A stretch of DNA of 64,000 nt from Acidimicrobiia bacterium (GTDB lineage: Bacteria > Actinomycetota > Acidimicrobiia > Acidimicrobiales > Poriferisodalaceae): positions 1-64,000 of the forward strand of contig JAJDVQ010000037.1 in the NCBI GenBank assembly GCA_022826045.1, read 5' to 3'. Positions 1-7,484 of the stretch are shown one piece after another. The translations under genes and the position numbers were made by a program. Under the pieces are notes generated by a model. The model ran no database searches and was not told the DNA's origin. It saw only the letters and a list, made by a program, of their open reading frames with translations. Position 1 is the first letter of the stretch. Every line of letters begins with the position of its first letter.

Positions 1-198
1 CCTAAGAGGCCGCGCGGATAGATCGGCTCTGAACGATTTCGAGCCGTGGAATCGCCTCTGGATGGGTCTCTGACCTGCAGCATCGACACGACAGACGATG
101 CGATTGCATACAGTCGTTTTATCAATCCGCTAACGCTCTAATCTCGGCAGCGTCAAGCGAAGCCACTCACGTGGCCGCACAACGCGAGGGGGCGTGAC
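1..198. other. Left-edge non-coding stretch upstream of the dehydrogenase
   Basis: No gene is recognised here. The only clear signal is a strong purine-rich ribosome binding site (GAGGGGG) about six bases before the ATG at 199. A loose TTGCAT-like element lies near 104, but no convincing -10 partner was found, so no promoter is called. Confidence 0.5.
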
Positions 199-1290
199 AT
201 GAAGGCAGCGGTGCTCTGCGAACAGCCGGGCGACTTGGAGCTCGAGGACCTGCGTATCGACGCGCCGGGGCCGAATGAGGTGCTCATCCAGACCATGGGC
301 GCCGGCCTGTGCCACAGCGACCTGCACTTCATGGAAGGGCTGTTCCGGACGCCGCTTCCCATGGTGATGGGCCATGAATCGGCGGGGGTCGTCGAAGCGG
401 TCGGATCCGATGTGAGCTATGTGGCGCCGGGCGACCACGTCGTGGCGTGCCTCTCGATCTTCTGCGGCCAGTGCCACCGCTGCCTGTCGGGCAACCCGCA
501 CCGCTGCACCAATGTCCGGGCCACCTCCCGGTCGAGAGATGCCGCAGCCCGGCTGACCCGCGAGGACGGCACATCGGTCGACCAGATGGCTCGGCTCGGC
601 GGCTTCGCCGAGCAGATGCTGGTGCATCAGAACGCCGTTGTGAAGGTGCGTCCCGACATGCCGCTCGACCGTGCGTGCCTGATCGGCTGCGGCGTCACGA
701 CGGGCTTCGGCGCGGCGGTGAACACCGCAGGCGTCGGCGTGGGCAGCGTGGTGTGCGTGATCGGCTGCGGCGGCATCGGCCTGTCGGCAGTGCAAGGCGC
801 CCGCGTTGCAGGGGCCGGCCGCATCATCGCCGTGGACATGACGGAGGCAAAGCTCGAGACGGCCCGTCAGATGGGCGCCACCGACACCGTCAACGCCGCG
901 GAGGTCGACGACGTGGTGACCGCCGTGAAGGACATGACCAAGGGCGGCGTGGAGTACAGCTTCGAAGCCATCGGCTTGGCCGAGACGGTGCAGCAGGCGT
1001 TCAACATGCTCGACATCGGCGGCACCGCCACCGTGATCGGCATGGTGCCGTCGAAGACGAGAGTGGAGCTGCGCGGCATCGACTTCCTGTCGGAGAAGAA
1101 GCTGCAGGGCTCGATGATGGGCTCGAACCAGTTCCGCAGCGACATCCCGATGATGATCGACCTGTACCTCGACGGCCGCCTCATGCTCGACGAGATGATC
1201 TCGGCGCGCATCGACCTCGAACAGATCAACGAGGGCTACGGCTGGATGAAGGCCGGCGAGGCCACCCGCACCGTCATCACCTTCGACTGA
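199..1290 (+). CDS. Zinc-dependent alcohol dehydrogenase (MDR family)
   Basis: A 363-residue medium-chain dehydrogenase that would oxidise an alcohol or reduce an aldehyde with NAD(P) in the cytoplasm. Visible zinc ligands are Cys38 and His59-Glu60 for the catalytic zinc, and Cys89, Cys92, Cys95 and Cys103 for the structural zinc. The Rossmann motif GCGGIGLSAVQG starts near residue 190. The long lobe-1 insert and the overall pattern resemble actinobacterial class III-like or mycothiol/NDMA-type dehydrogenases, but the substrate cannot be read from sequence. The start is fixed by a GAGGGGG ribosome binding site. The next gene begins 44 bases downstream on the same strand, with a small GC hairpin between them. 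Confidence 0.9.
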   Translation: MKAAVLCEQPGDLELEDLRIDAPGPNEVLIQTMGAGLCHSDLHFMEGLFRTPLPMVMGHESAGVVEAVGSDVSYVAPGDHVVACLSIFCGQCHRCLSGNPHRCTNVRATSRSRDAAARLTREDGTSVDQMARLGGFAEQMLVHQNAVVKVRPDMPLDRACLIGCGVTTGFGAAVNTAGVGVGSVVCVIGCGGIGLSAVQGARVAGAGRIIAVDMTEAKLETARQMGATDTVNAAEVDDVVTAVKDMTKGGVEYSFEAIGLAETVQQAFNMLDIGGTATVIGMVPSKTRVELRGIDFLSEKKLQGSMMGSNQFRSDIPMMIDLYLDGRLMLDEMISARIDLEQINEGYGWMKAGEATRTVITFD

Positions 1291-1291
1291 G

Positions 1292-1305
1292 GCCCGGAGC
1301 CGGGC
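1292..1305 (+). terminator. Small GC hairpin after the dehydrogenase
   Basis: GCCCG-GAGC-CGGGC directly follows the dehydrogenase stop codon. There is no T-tract, so it may attenuate rather than end transcription into the DUF418 gene. Confidence 0.3.
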
Positions 1306-1334
1306 TAGGCACCTGGCGAACCCGCCCGACTCCC

Positions 1335-2459
1335 ATGACGTCGGGACCGCTGGCAACGCGGGCCGCTGAACGCATCACGACGCTCGACGCGGTGCGCGGC
1401 GTGGCCGTGCTCGGCATCTTGACGATGAATGCCGTGGCATTCGGCCTGCCCGCCGCCGCCTACGCCAACCTTGATGCCGGCGGCTCGCGGACGGCGCTGG
1501 ACTGGGTTGTCGGCGGCGCCGGAGAGATCTTCGCCGACCAGAAGTTCATGGGCCTGTTCTCGATGCTGTTCGGCGCCGGCGTCGTGCTTTTCGCCGAGCG
1601 TGCCGCAGCGAAGGGCAGGCGCAGCGTGCTGCTGAGCCTGTGGCGCAACGCGCTGCTGCTGGGCATCGGCATCGTGCACCTGTCGTTCTGGGAGGGCGAC
1701 GTCCTGTTCGCCTATGCCTTGTGCGCGCCGGTCGTGCTCGCGCTGCGACGCCTGCCCGCCAAGGTGCTGCTCGCACTGGGCGGCGGGTGCTATGTCGCAG
1801 TGGCAGTCATCTCGTGGTTCGTGCAGTCGTCGTTGCGCAGCTTCTCCAGCGTGCTCATCGACTTCTGGAACTATGGCGACTACTACGGCGTCATCGGGAC
1901 GTGGTTCCTGACGGACTACTTCGGTCGAGCATTGGGCGCCATGCTCATCGGCGCGGCGCTCTACCGGACGGGTGTCATCAGCGGCAAGCGGACTCCGTCG
2001 TTCTACCGCCGCATGGCCGCATGGGGCCTCGGCGTCGGGCTGCCGCTGTCGACTGCCGGATTCGCACTGATGGCGGCCACGGGCTTCGATATCGACTGGG
2101 CAGTCGCAGGAACCATCCCCAACACGCTGGCCACCGTGCCGCTGTGCCTGGGCTATCTCAGCCTGATCGCGCTGTGGAACACGGCGAGGGCGGGGGGCCT
2201 GCGGCAGCGGATCCGCGCTGCGGGACGCATGGCGCTCACCAACTACCTCACCCAGACAGCACTCGGCCTGCTCGTGCTCGGCGCGCTGCTGGGAGATCTG
2301 GACCTGGGCCGCAGCGGCATCGCCGTGTTCGTCGTGGCCGTGTGGGTGGTGCAGCTGTGGTGGTCGAAGGCCTGGCTGGACCGATTCGCCTTCGGCCCCG
2401 TCGAATGGCTGTGGCGCTGCGCCACGTACCGCCGCTGGCAACCGATACGCGCTCGCTAG
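1335..2459 (+). CDS. DUF418 family integral membrane protein
   Basis: A 374-residue polytopic membrane protein. It opens with TTLDAVRGVAVLGILTMN, the N-terminal signature of the DUF418/YeiB family, which is distantly related to membrane acyltransferases. Many hydrophobic helices follow, and the family C-terminal domain includes RAAGRMALTNYLTQT. The ATG at 1335 was chosen because it lies just before this signature; the open frame extends upstream to 447 only as an out-of-frame shadow of the dehydrogenase. Substrate and role are unknown for most family members. Confidence 0.85.
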   Translation: MTSGPLATRAAERITTLDAVRGVAVLGILTMNAVAFGLPAAAYANLDAGGSRTALDWVVGGAGEIFADQKFMGLFSMLFGAGVVLFAERAAAKGRRSVLLSLWRNALLLGIGIVHLSFWEGDVLFAYALCAPVVLALRRLPAKVLLALGGGCYVAVAVISWFVQSSLRSFSSVLIDFWNYGDYYGVIGTWFLTDYFGRALGAMLIGAALYRTGVISGKRTPSFYRRMAAWGLGVGLPLSTAGFALMAATGFDIDWAVAGTIPNTLATVPLCLGYLSLIALWNTARAGGLRQRIRAAGRMALTNYLTQTALGLLVLGALLGDLDLGRSGIAVFVVAVWVVQLWWSKAWLDRFAFGPVEWLWRCATYRRWQPIRAR

Positions 2460-2500
2460 CGGACCGGTCGCACGAACGCGGCCTGTCGGCGGCGAGCCCG

Positions 2501-3412
2501 CTACGGCAGGATCGGTGTGGCTTCCATGTAGCCGGGTTCGAGGAACTCAACGCTCGGCGTGACGCGGGCCAGCTCGGCCGCGATCGACGACGTGTCAGTG
2601 GGCACCGAGAATCCCGGCAGCCAGTTGTCGTGGTGGCCGAGGATGATCTTGCGGGGTCGCAGCAGGTCGGCTTGGCGGCCGATGAACTGCGCCAGCGAAC
2701 CCTGGATGGGCTCGCCGTCGATGTTGCCGCGGCCGGCTGCTGCGAGGATCGCCACATCGGGTCGGAGGTCGCGCATCACACCCGACCAGTGTCCCGAGGT
2801 GTCCTGGAACAGCACCGAGCCATCCGGCGCCTCGACCAGGAACAGCAGCGCTCCCCCGTCGCCGCGGTCGCTGTGGCCGGCGGCTGACGCTGCGATGTGA
2901 GCACTGGTGTCGGCATCGACTTCGGTCGCCAGGTACTTCATCAGCTCGGCGAATTTCTGCTGCTGCTCCTGCCAGGTCACGCCGAGGTCGCCCAGGCAGA
3001 CGTGGTCGGGCTGGTCCATCTGGGTGTGCGACCAGACGCAGGAGTGCTGGCTCGGATACACCGACACCCGCACGCCCGCCCCCCGGTCTCCCCGAGCGAG
3101 ATCCACCGTCTCGCCTCCGGCCACGCAGATCATCCGCTCTTCGGGCACTCCGGCCTCGGCCATCACCCGCACCGACTCGTAGGAGGCGATCAGGGTGGCG
3201 TCGGTGTTGGCCACGATGCGCTCTGCCCCGTAGAGGTGGTCGAAGTGCGAATGGCCCACCAGCACCCAGTCCGCTTCGGTGACATCATCGGCCGACAGGC
3301 CCGGACCCACCGCGTTGTCAGCCCGGTCGATGTAGGCGTCGAGAAAGACCGTGAGGCCAGCCGTGCGCAGCCGGAACGTTGCGCACCCGTACCAATCCAG
3401 CGTCGTAGCCAT
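2501..3412 (-). CDS. MBL-fold metallo-hydrolase
   Basis: A 303-residue metallo-beta-lactamase-fold protein with the di-metal motif HSHFDH (HxHxDH pattern) near residue 70. A hydrolytic role on an ester, lactone or phosphodiester-like substrate is likely but unspecified. The ATG at 3412 begins MATTLDWYGCATFRL, the usual family start, so the 39 extra upstream codons of the open frame are not used. A TAGGGT box lies seven bases upstream, which fits a leaderless transcript. The small membrane gene ending at 3423 sits directly upstream on the same strand. Confidence 0.85.
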   Translation of the reverse strand: MATTLDWYGCATFRLRTAGLTVFLDAYIDRADNAVGPGLSADDVTEADWVLVGHSHFDHLYGAERIVANTDATLIASYESVRVMAEAGVPEERMICVAGGETVDLARGDRGAGVRVSVYPSQHSCVWSHTQMDQPDHVCLGDLGVTWQEQQQKFAELMKYLATEVDADTSAHIAASAAGHSDRGDGGALLFLVEAPDGSVLFQDTSGHWSGVMRDLRPDVAILAAAGRGNIDGEPIQGSLAQFIGRQADLLRPRKIILGHHDNWLPGFSVPTDTSSIAAELARVTPSVEFLEPGYMEATPILP

Positions 3413-3422
3413 GCTGGGGACC

Positions 3423-3674
3423 CTATTCGTCCGCTGCTGGCGGCTCCGTTGCTGGTCCCGATGAGTCGCCCCGATTGGCGAAGAGGACCTCCAAGCGCGC
3501 GACGCGTTCGCGCACATGCCCGATCTCATCGGATTGATGGTCGATGCGGCCAGCGAGATGGAACGTGATCGACAGGCCGGTGCCCAAGACAGTGATCACA
3601 ATGCCCGCAGCGGCCACCAGCAGCACCCACGCGTCGACCACGATTTGAGTGGCGGCGGGAACTTCGGCGACCAT
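3423..3674 (-). CDS. Small single-pass membrane protein
   Basis: An 83-residue protein of unknown function. It has one hydrophobic helix (roughly residues 10-32, VDAWVLLVAAAGIVITVLG), then a short predicted helix with heptad-like spacing (HQSDEIGHVRERVARLEVLF) and a charged tail. The start at 3674 follows GGTGGAGCC and leaves room for a promoter before the divergent modA. An upstream in-frame ATG at 3725 (100 residues) is possible but would nearly touch the modA frame. Confidence 0.5.
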   Translation of the reverse strand: MVAEVPAATQIVVDAWVLLVAAAGIVITVLGTGLSITFHLAGRIDHQSDEIGHVRERVARLEVLFANRGDSSGPATEPPAADE

Positions 3675-3754
3675 GGCTCCACCATAGAGCGCTTGCTGCC
3701 GGACATCGCGCCGAATTTTCGACATCCGTGAGCGTCGGGCACACTGGCGAAGCT

Positions 3755-4606
3755 ATGGGCGGCGTATGCGCGGCGACGCACGACACGGATGTCGCGCAGC
3801 GTGCGACGTGGACACGCCGCTGTGCCGCACTGGCGCTGCTGGTGATGACACCGCTGGCAGCAGGCTGCGCGGCGTCTGAAGGCGACGTTGATGGATCCAA
3901 CCGCTCCGGCGCAAGCGTCAGCGGCGCAACGCTCGAAGGCAGCCTGCATGTCCTAGTTGCTGCGTCGCTGTTGCCGGTCGCTGAGGTGCTCGCCGGTGAC
4001 TTCGAACTGCTCCATCCGGGAGTGGATGTGCAGATCGCGGGAGCCGGGAGCTCGGCATTGCGCGAGCAGGTGCTCGCCGGCGCGCCGGCCGACGTGTTCA
4101 TTCCCGCTGACCCGAGTCATCTGCAGACAGTCCGCCACGAGGTCGGCATCAGCGGCGAGCCCGTCGTAGTGGCTCGCAACTCGTTGGTGCTCGCAGTGCC
4201 CGCGGGCAACGACGCCGGGGTTGCTGCGCTCGCCGATCTGACTCGCCCTGAGCTGCTGATCGGATTGTGTGCCGCCGAAGTGCCGTGCGGTGCCCATGCG
4301 CGGGCAGGCCTGTCCCGTGCCGGCATCGAGCCTGTGCCCGACACCGACGAGCCCAATGTGCGCGCTCTGGTCACCAAGCTGGCCGCCGGGGAGCTGGATG
4401 CCGCCGTGGTGTACGCCAGCGACGCACGGACCGCCGCTGGAATCGAGAGCCTGGGCTGGGACGCTGGTTCTGCCCCAGAGACGACCTACGAGGCCGCCGT
4501 GCTCACACGAGCGCCCAACACCCAGGCGGCCGAGGCCTTCGTGGACTTCTTGCACTCCGCTGCCGCCCGAGACACGTTTGTTGCCCACGGTTTTGGGGCA
4601 CCATGA
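3755..4606 (+). CDS. modA: Molybdate ABC transporter, substrate-binding lipoprotein
   Basis: A 283-residue extracytoplasmic solute-binding protein. The signal peptide ends in the lipobox LAAGC, so the mature protein is probably lipid-anchored. The periplasmic-binding fold of ModA is recognisable from LHVLVAASLLPVAEVLA, the AGAGSSALREQ segment that contacts the oxyanion, and the ADVFIPADPSH region. The C-terminus overlaps the modB start by an ATGA junction. The ATG at 3755 was preferred over the GTG at 3728 because it gives a normal signal-peptide length. It delivers molybdate (or tungstate) to ModBC. Confidence 0.88.
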   Translation: MGGVCAATHDTDVAQRATWTRRCAALALLVMTPLAAGCAASEGDVDGSNRSGASVSGATLEGSLHVLVAASLLPVAEVLAGDFELLHPGVDVQIAGAGSSALREQVLAGAPADVFIPADPSHLQTVRHEVGISGEPVVVARNSLVLAVPAGNDAGVAALADLTRPELLIGLCAAEVPCGAHARAGLSRAGIEPVPDTDEPNVRALVTKLAAGELDAAVVYASDARTAAGIESLGWDAGSAPETTYEAAVLTRAPNTQAAEAFVDFLHSAAARDTFVAHGFGAP

Positions 4607-5448
4607 CCAGCACGACCACCTCCACAAGTGCCCCTGAGCCCGCCCGTCGGCCGGCCCGCCGGTCAGCGCGTGACCTGCCGCCTTGGCCGGTCGCGCTGCT
4701 CGCCTGTATCGGCGTCGTGCTGTTCGCACTGCCGCTCGTGGGCCTTGTTGCGCGTGCGCCGTGGACTGGGCTGTGGACGCACTTGTCGAGCCGGTTCGTG
4801 GTGGATGCTGCCGTGCTCTCTGTGGTGTCCTCGATCGCTGCTGCTGCGGTTGCCGCGCTGGTCGGCGTGCCGCTGGCGTGGGTGCTGGCGCGGGTGTCAT
4901 TCCCGGGCCGCTCGGCCATACGGGCGCTCGTGACCCTGCCGATGGTGCTGCCGCCGGTGGTGGGCGGTGCCGCGCTGCTGTTCGCGCTCGGGCGTCGGGG
5001 CGTCGTCGGCGGGCCGCTGCACGATGCCACCGGCCTGCTGCTGCCGTACTCGATCTGGGGCGTCATCTTGGCGAACGCTTTCGTGGCCACCCCGCTTGTG
5101 ATCCTGACGGTCGAGGGTGCCCTGAGGAATCTCGACCGTCGCTACGAGCACGCGGCCGCCACGCTGGGCGCCTCGCGGCTGCGTGTGCTGTGGCGGGTGA
5201 CGCTGCCGATGATCGGGCCTGCGCTGGGCGTCGCGGTGGTGGTGGCGTGGGCGCGAGCCCTCGGCGAGTTCGGCGCGACCGTCACGTTTGCAGGCAGTCT
5301 CGGCGGGCGGACCCAGACGCTGCCGCTGGCGGTGTTTGTGGCGCTGGAGTCGAACCGGGATGCGGCGGTGGCTATCAGCCTGGTGCTCGTCGCACTGTCG
5401 CTGGGCTTGTTGATCTCGCTGCGAGACCGCTGGTGGCCGAGCCGATGA
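4603..5448 (+). CDS. modB: Molybdate ABC transporter permease
   Basis: A 281-residue inner-membrane permease with about five to six hydrophobic segments. The EAA loop typical of ModB/CysT permeases reads EHAAATLGASRLRVLWRVTL. The product forms the channel with ModA outside and ModC inside. It overlaps modA by four bases (ATGA) and overlaps modC in the same way, so the three genes are translationally coupled. Confidence 0.9.
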   Translation: MTSTTTSTSAPEPARRPARRSARDLPPWPVALLACIGVVLFALPLVGLVARAPWTGLWTHLSSRFVVDAAVLSVVSSIAAAAVAALVGVPLAWVLARVSFPGRSAIRALVTLPMVLPPVVGGAALLFALGRRGVVGGPLHDATGLLLPYSIWGVILANAFVATPLVILTVEGALRNLDRRYEHAAATLGASRLRVLWRVTLPMIGPALGVAVVVAWARALGEFGATVTFAGSLGGRTQTLPLAVFVALESNRDAAVAISLVLVALSLGLLISLRDRWWPSR

Positions 5449-6623
5449 ACACCGACGCCATGAGCACAACAGCCAGCGGCTTGGAGGCTGACATCCGTCT
5501 GCGGCGCGGCGAGTTCGAGCTGGACGTGTCGCTGAGCGTCGAAGCCGGCGAGACCGCTGCCCTGCTCGGACCCAACGGCGCCGGCAAGTCCACGATCGTG
5601 GCTGCGGTTGCCGGGTTGTTGCCGCTGAACGGCGGCAGCGTCCGACTGGCAGGCAGCGTCCTCGACGATCCCGCCGCCGGTGTCTTCGTTCCGCCTGAAG
5701 GGCGCCGCATCGGCGTCGTGTTCCAAGACCAAGTGCTGTTCCGGCATCTCAACGCGCTCGACAACGTGGCGTTCGGGCTGACATCTCGCGGCATGCGTCG
5801 AGCCCTCGCTCGCGAGCGGGCACAGGACTGGCTGGATGCCATGGATCTCGGCGATCTGGGCCATCGACGGCCTCGTGCGCTGTCAGGCGGCCAGCGCCAA
5901 CGGGTGGCGCTCGCTCGCGCTCTCGCCTGCGAGCCGGACCTGCTGGTTGCCGATGAGCCGCTGGGCTCGTTGGACGTCACCGCCCGCAACCGTCTGCGGC
6001 GCAACCTGGCCGCCCACCTCAGCAGCGGGCGCAACGGCGGCAGTGCGTCACCCGCGGCGCGGCGCCACGGCGCGGGCGGTGTGCCGCGCCTGCTGATCAC
6101 CCACGATCCCACCGACGCGTTCGTGCTGGCCGATCACGTGCACATACTCGAGAACGGTCGCCTCACCCAGTCGGGAACGCCGGACGAGCTGCGACGCGCG
6201 CCGGCTACCGCCTATGCCGCCGATCTGTCGGGCATCAACCTGGTGCGCGGCACCGCCCGCGACGGCGAGATCACCGTGGCGGATGACGACCCGACGCCGT
6301 CGCCGACCGGCCGCCGCCCGGCTGTGGTGCTGCACGCTGCGGACACATCGATGTTCGGGGCGGTCTTGGCCACGATCCACCCGCGGGCGATCGCCCTGCA
6401 CCGGGAGCGGCCCAGCGGCAGCCCCCGCAACGTGTGGCGCACCACCGCCGAAGCCGTCGAGCCGCTGGGCGACATCACCCGTGTGCTGCTCGGCTCTCCC
6501 CTGCCGCTCACGGCCGACATCACGCCGGGTGCTGCTCACGAGCTCCTGATCCGGCCCGGCACCACCTTGTGGGTCTCCGTCAAAGCCACCGAGGTCGATC
6601 TCGCCCCCGACAGCCGCGACTGA
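5445..6623 (+). CDS. modC: Molybdate ABC transporter ATP-binding protein
   Basis: A 392-residue ATPase that powers molybdate import. Visible motifs are Walker A GPNGAGKST, signature LSGGQRQRVALARAL, Walker B LLVADEP with D-loop GSLD, and the switch His in LLITHDPTDAF. The last 130 residues form a C-terminal extension consistent with TOBE-type regulatory domains (IHPRAIAL, and the final RPGTTLWVSVKATEV). An alternative in-frame ATG lies six codons downstream. Molybdate uptake implies molybdoenzymes elsewhere in the genome; none is encoded in this window. Confidence 0.9.
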   Translation: MNTDAMSTTASGLEADIRLRRGEFELDVSLSVEAGETAALLGPNGAGKSTIVAAVAGLLPLNGGSVRLAGSVLDDPAAGVFVPPEGRRIGVVFQDQVLFRHLNALDNVAFGLTSRGMRRALARERAQDWLDAMDLGDLGHRRPRALSGGQRQRVALARALACEPDLLVADEPLGSLDVTARNRLRRNLAAHLSSGRNGGSASPAARRHGAGGVPRLLITHDPTDAFVLADHVHILENGRLTQSGTPDELRRAPATAYAADLSGINLVRGTARDGEITVADDDPTPSPTGRRPAVVLHAADTSMFGAVLATIHPRAIALHRERPSGSPRNVWRTTAEAVEPLGDITRVLLGSPLPLTADITPGAAHELLIRPGTTLWVSVKATEVDLAPDSRD

Positions 6624-6640
6624 TCAGCCGGAACGGCTGA
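6624..6640 (+). terminator. Stem-loop after modC
   Basis: TCAGCCG-GAA-CGGCTGA is a perfect 7-bp stem beginning at the modC stop. It has no T-tract, as is common for actinobacterial terminators. Confidence 0.45.
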
Positions 6641-6729
6641 CTGCGCCCTACGACGGGTGCCGGTGAAGCTGGCCTCATTCGCCGGTACGCTCCCGCAACG
6701 ATGAGCGCGAGCGTCAGCGGAACCGGGTC

Positions 6730-7443
6730 ATGAGCGAGTACAGGCGCGGCACCCGGGTCGTAGTCAACGAAGACCTCCCCGGCGTGCCCGAAGGCACGCC
6801 AGGCAAATGCGGCCGGGGGCTCGGCTTCGCCATCAAGCGCTACCGCGTGCGCTTCGACAACGACGTCGAGATCATCTCGGTGGCCCACAACAAGCTGGTG
6901 CCCGAGGACGAGTGGCCGCAGTTCCTCGCCAAGCGAGCTCGTGAAGAGATCGAGGCCGCCCAAGAGCGCGCGCGAATTGCGGAAGCCCGTGCCGCAGCTG
7001 CGGAGTCGCGCGGACTGCCCGCCGCGAGCACCGATGACGCTGCGGCAGAACCCGCCGAGGCAGCGGTGGAGGCATCCGCCCCGGCGGAGCCGGCCGCCGA
7101 TGACAGCGGAGCGGATCCCCGACTTGCAGCGATACTCGCCCGTTCCAAGTCCGCACGCGAGGCAACCGGTGTCCCGGCCCCTGAGAGCAGTCCGGCCCCA
7201 GCGGCGGAGAGTTCGACAGACGCGGCAGAGAGCTCAGCTGCCGAGCCGACGCCGGCACCCGCGGCCGAGCCCGCTGCACCCCCACCGGCACCTGCGGCCG
7301 CGCCAGCGCGTTCAGCGCCGCCGTCTGGTCCCGAGCGCGTCGAGATACCGGAGTTCGTGCCGGGCCCCGAGGTCGATCCCGACTACGCCCCGGCGGCGAA
7401 TCGGGTGAGCGAGCTCATCTCCGAGGCACGCAAAGACGGCTGA
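6730..7443 (+). CDS. Hypothetical protein with SH3/KOW-like N-terminus and Pro/Ala-rich tail
   Basis: A 237-residue protein not assigned to a characterised family. Residues 1-60 resemble a small beta-barrel (RGTRVVVNEDLPGVPEGTPG, then a hydrophobic strand pattern ending HNKLVPEDEW). Residues 65-100 form a charged, Ala-rich helix. From about residue 100 to 210 the chain is low-complexity Ala/Pro/Glu/Ser, probably disordered, and it ends in a short conserved-looking helix (ANRVSELISEARKDG). A TACGCT box at 6686 and an 11-codon frame (6701-6733) that overlaps the start by ATGA suggest a coupled leader peptide. Confidence 0.6.
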   Translation: MSEYRRGTRVVVNEDLPGVPEGTPGKCGRGLGFAIKRYRVRFDNDVEIISVAHNKLVPEDEWPQFLAKRAREEIEAAQERARIAEARAAAAESRGLPAASTDDAAAEPAEAAVEASAPAEPAADDSGADPRLAAILARSKSAREATGVPAPESSPAPAAESSTDAAESSAAEPTPAPAAEPAAPPPAPAAAPARSAPPSGPERVEIPEFVPGPEVDPDYAPAANRVSELISEARKDG

Positions 7444-7484
7444 CCGGTCGCTCGGGCCACGGCTTCGCCGTTCGGCTCAGCCTC
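7441..7484 (-). repeat. Dispersed intergenic repeat, copy 1
   Basis: On the minus strand this reads GAGGCTGAGCCGAACGGCGA followed by AGCCGTGGCCCGAGCG. It matches the copy at 23272 with only a few differences. It fills the gap between two convergent genes and contains two small hairpins (GGC-GAA-GCC and GGCC-CGAGC-GACC), so it could also end transcription. Confidence 0.7.

Noticed and set aside
130-1356. Long open frame antisense to the alcohol dehydrogenase (408 codons)
   Set aside because: It is the codon-position shadow expected opposite a GC-rich gene; its composition is His/Ala/Arg-rich with no family similarity.
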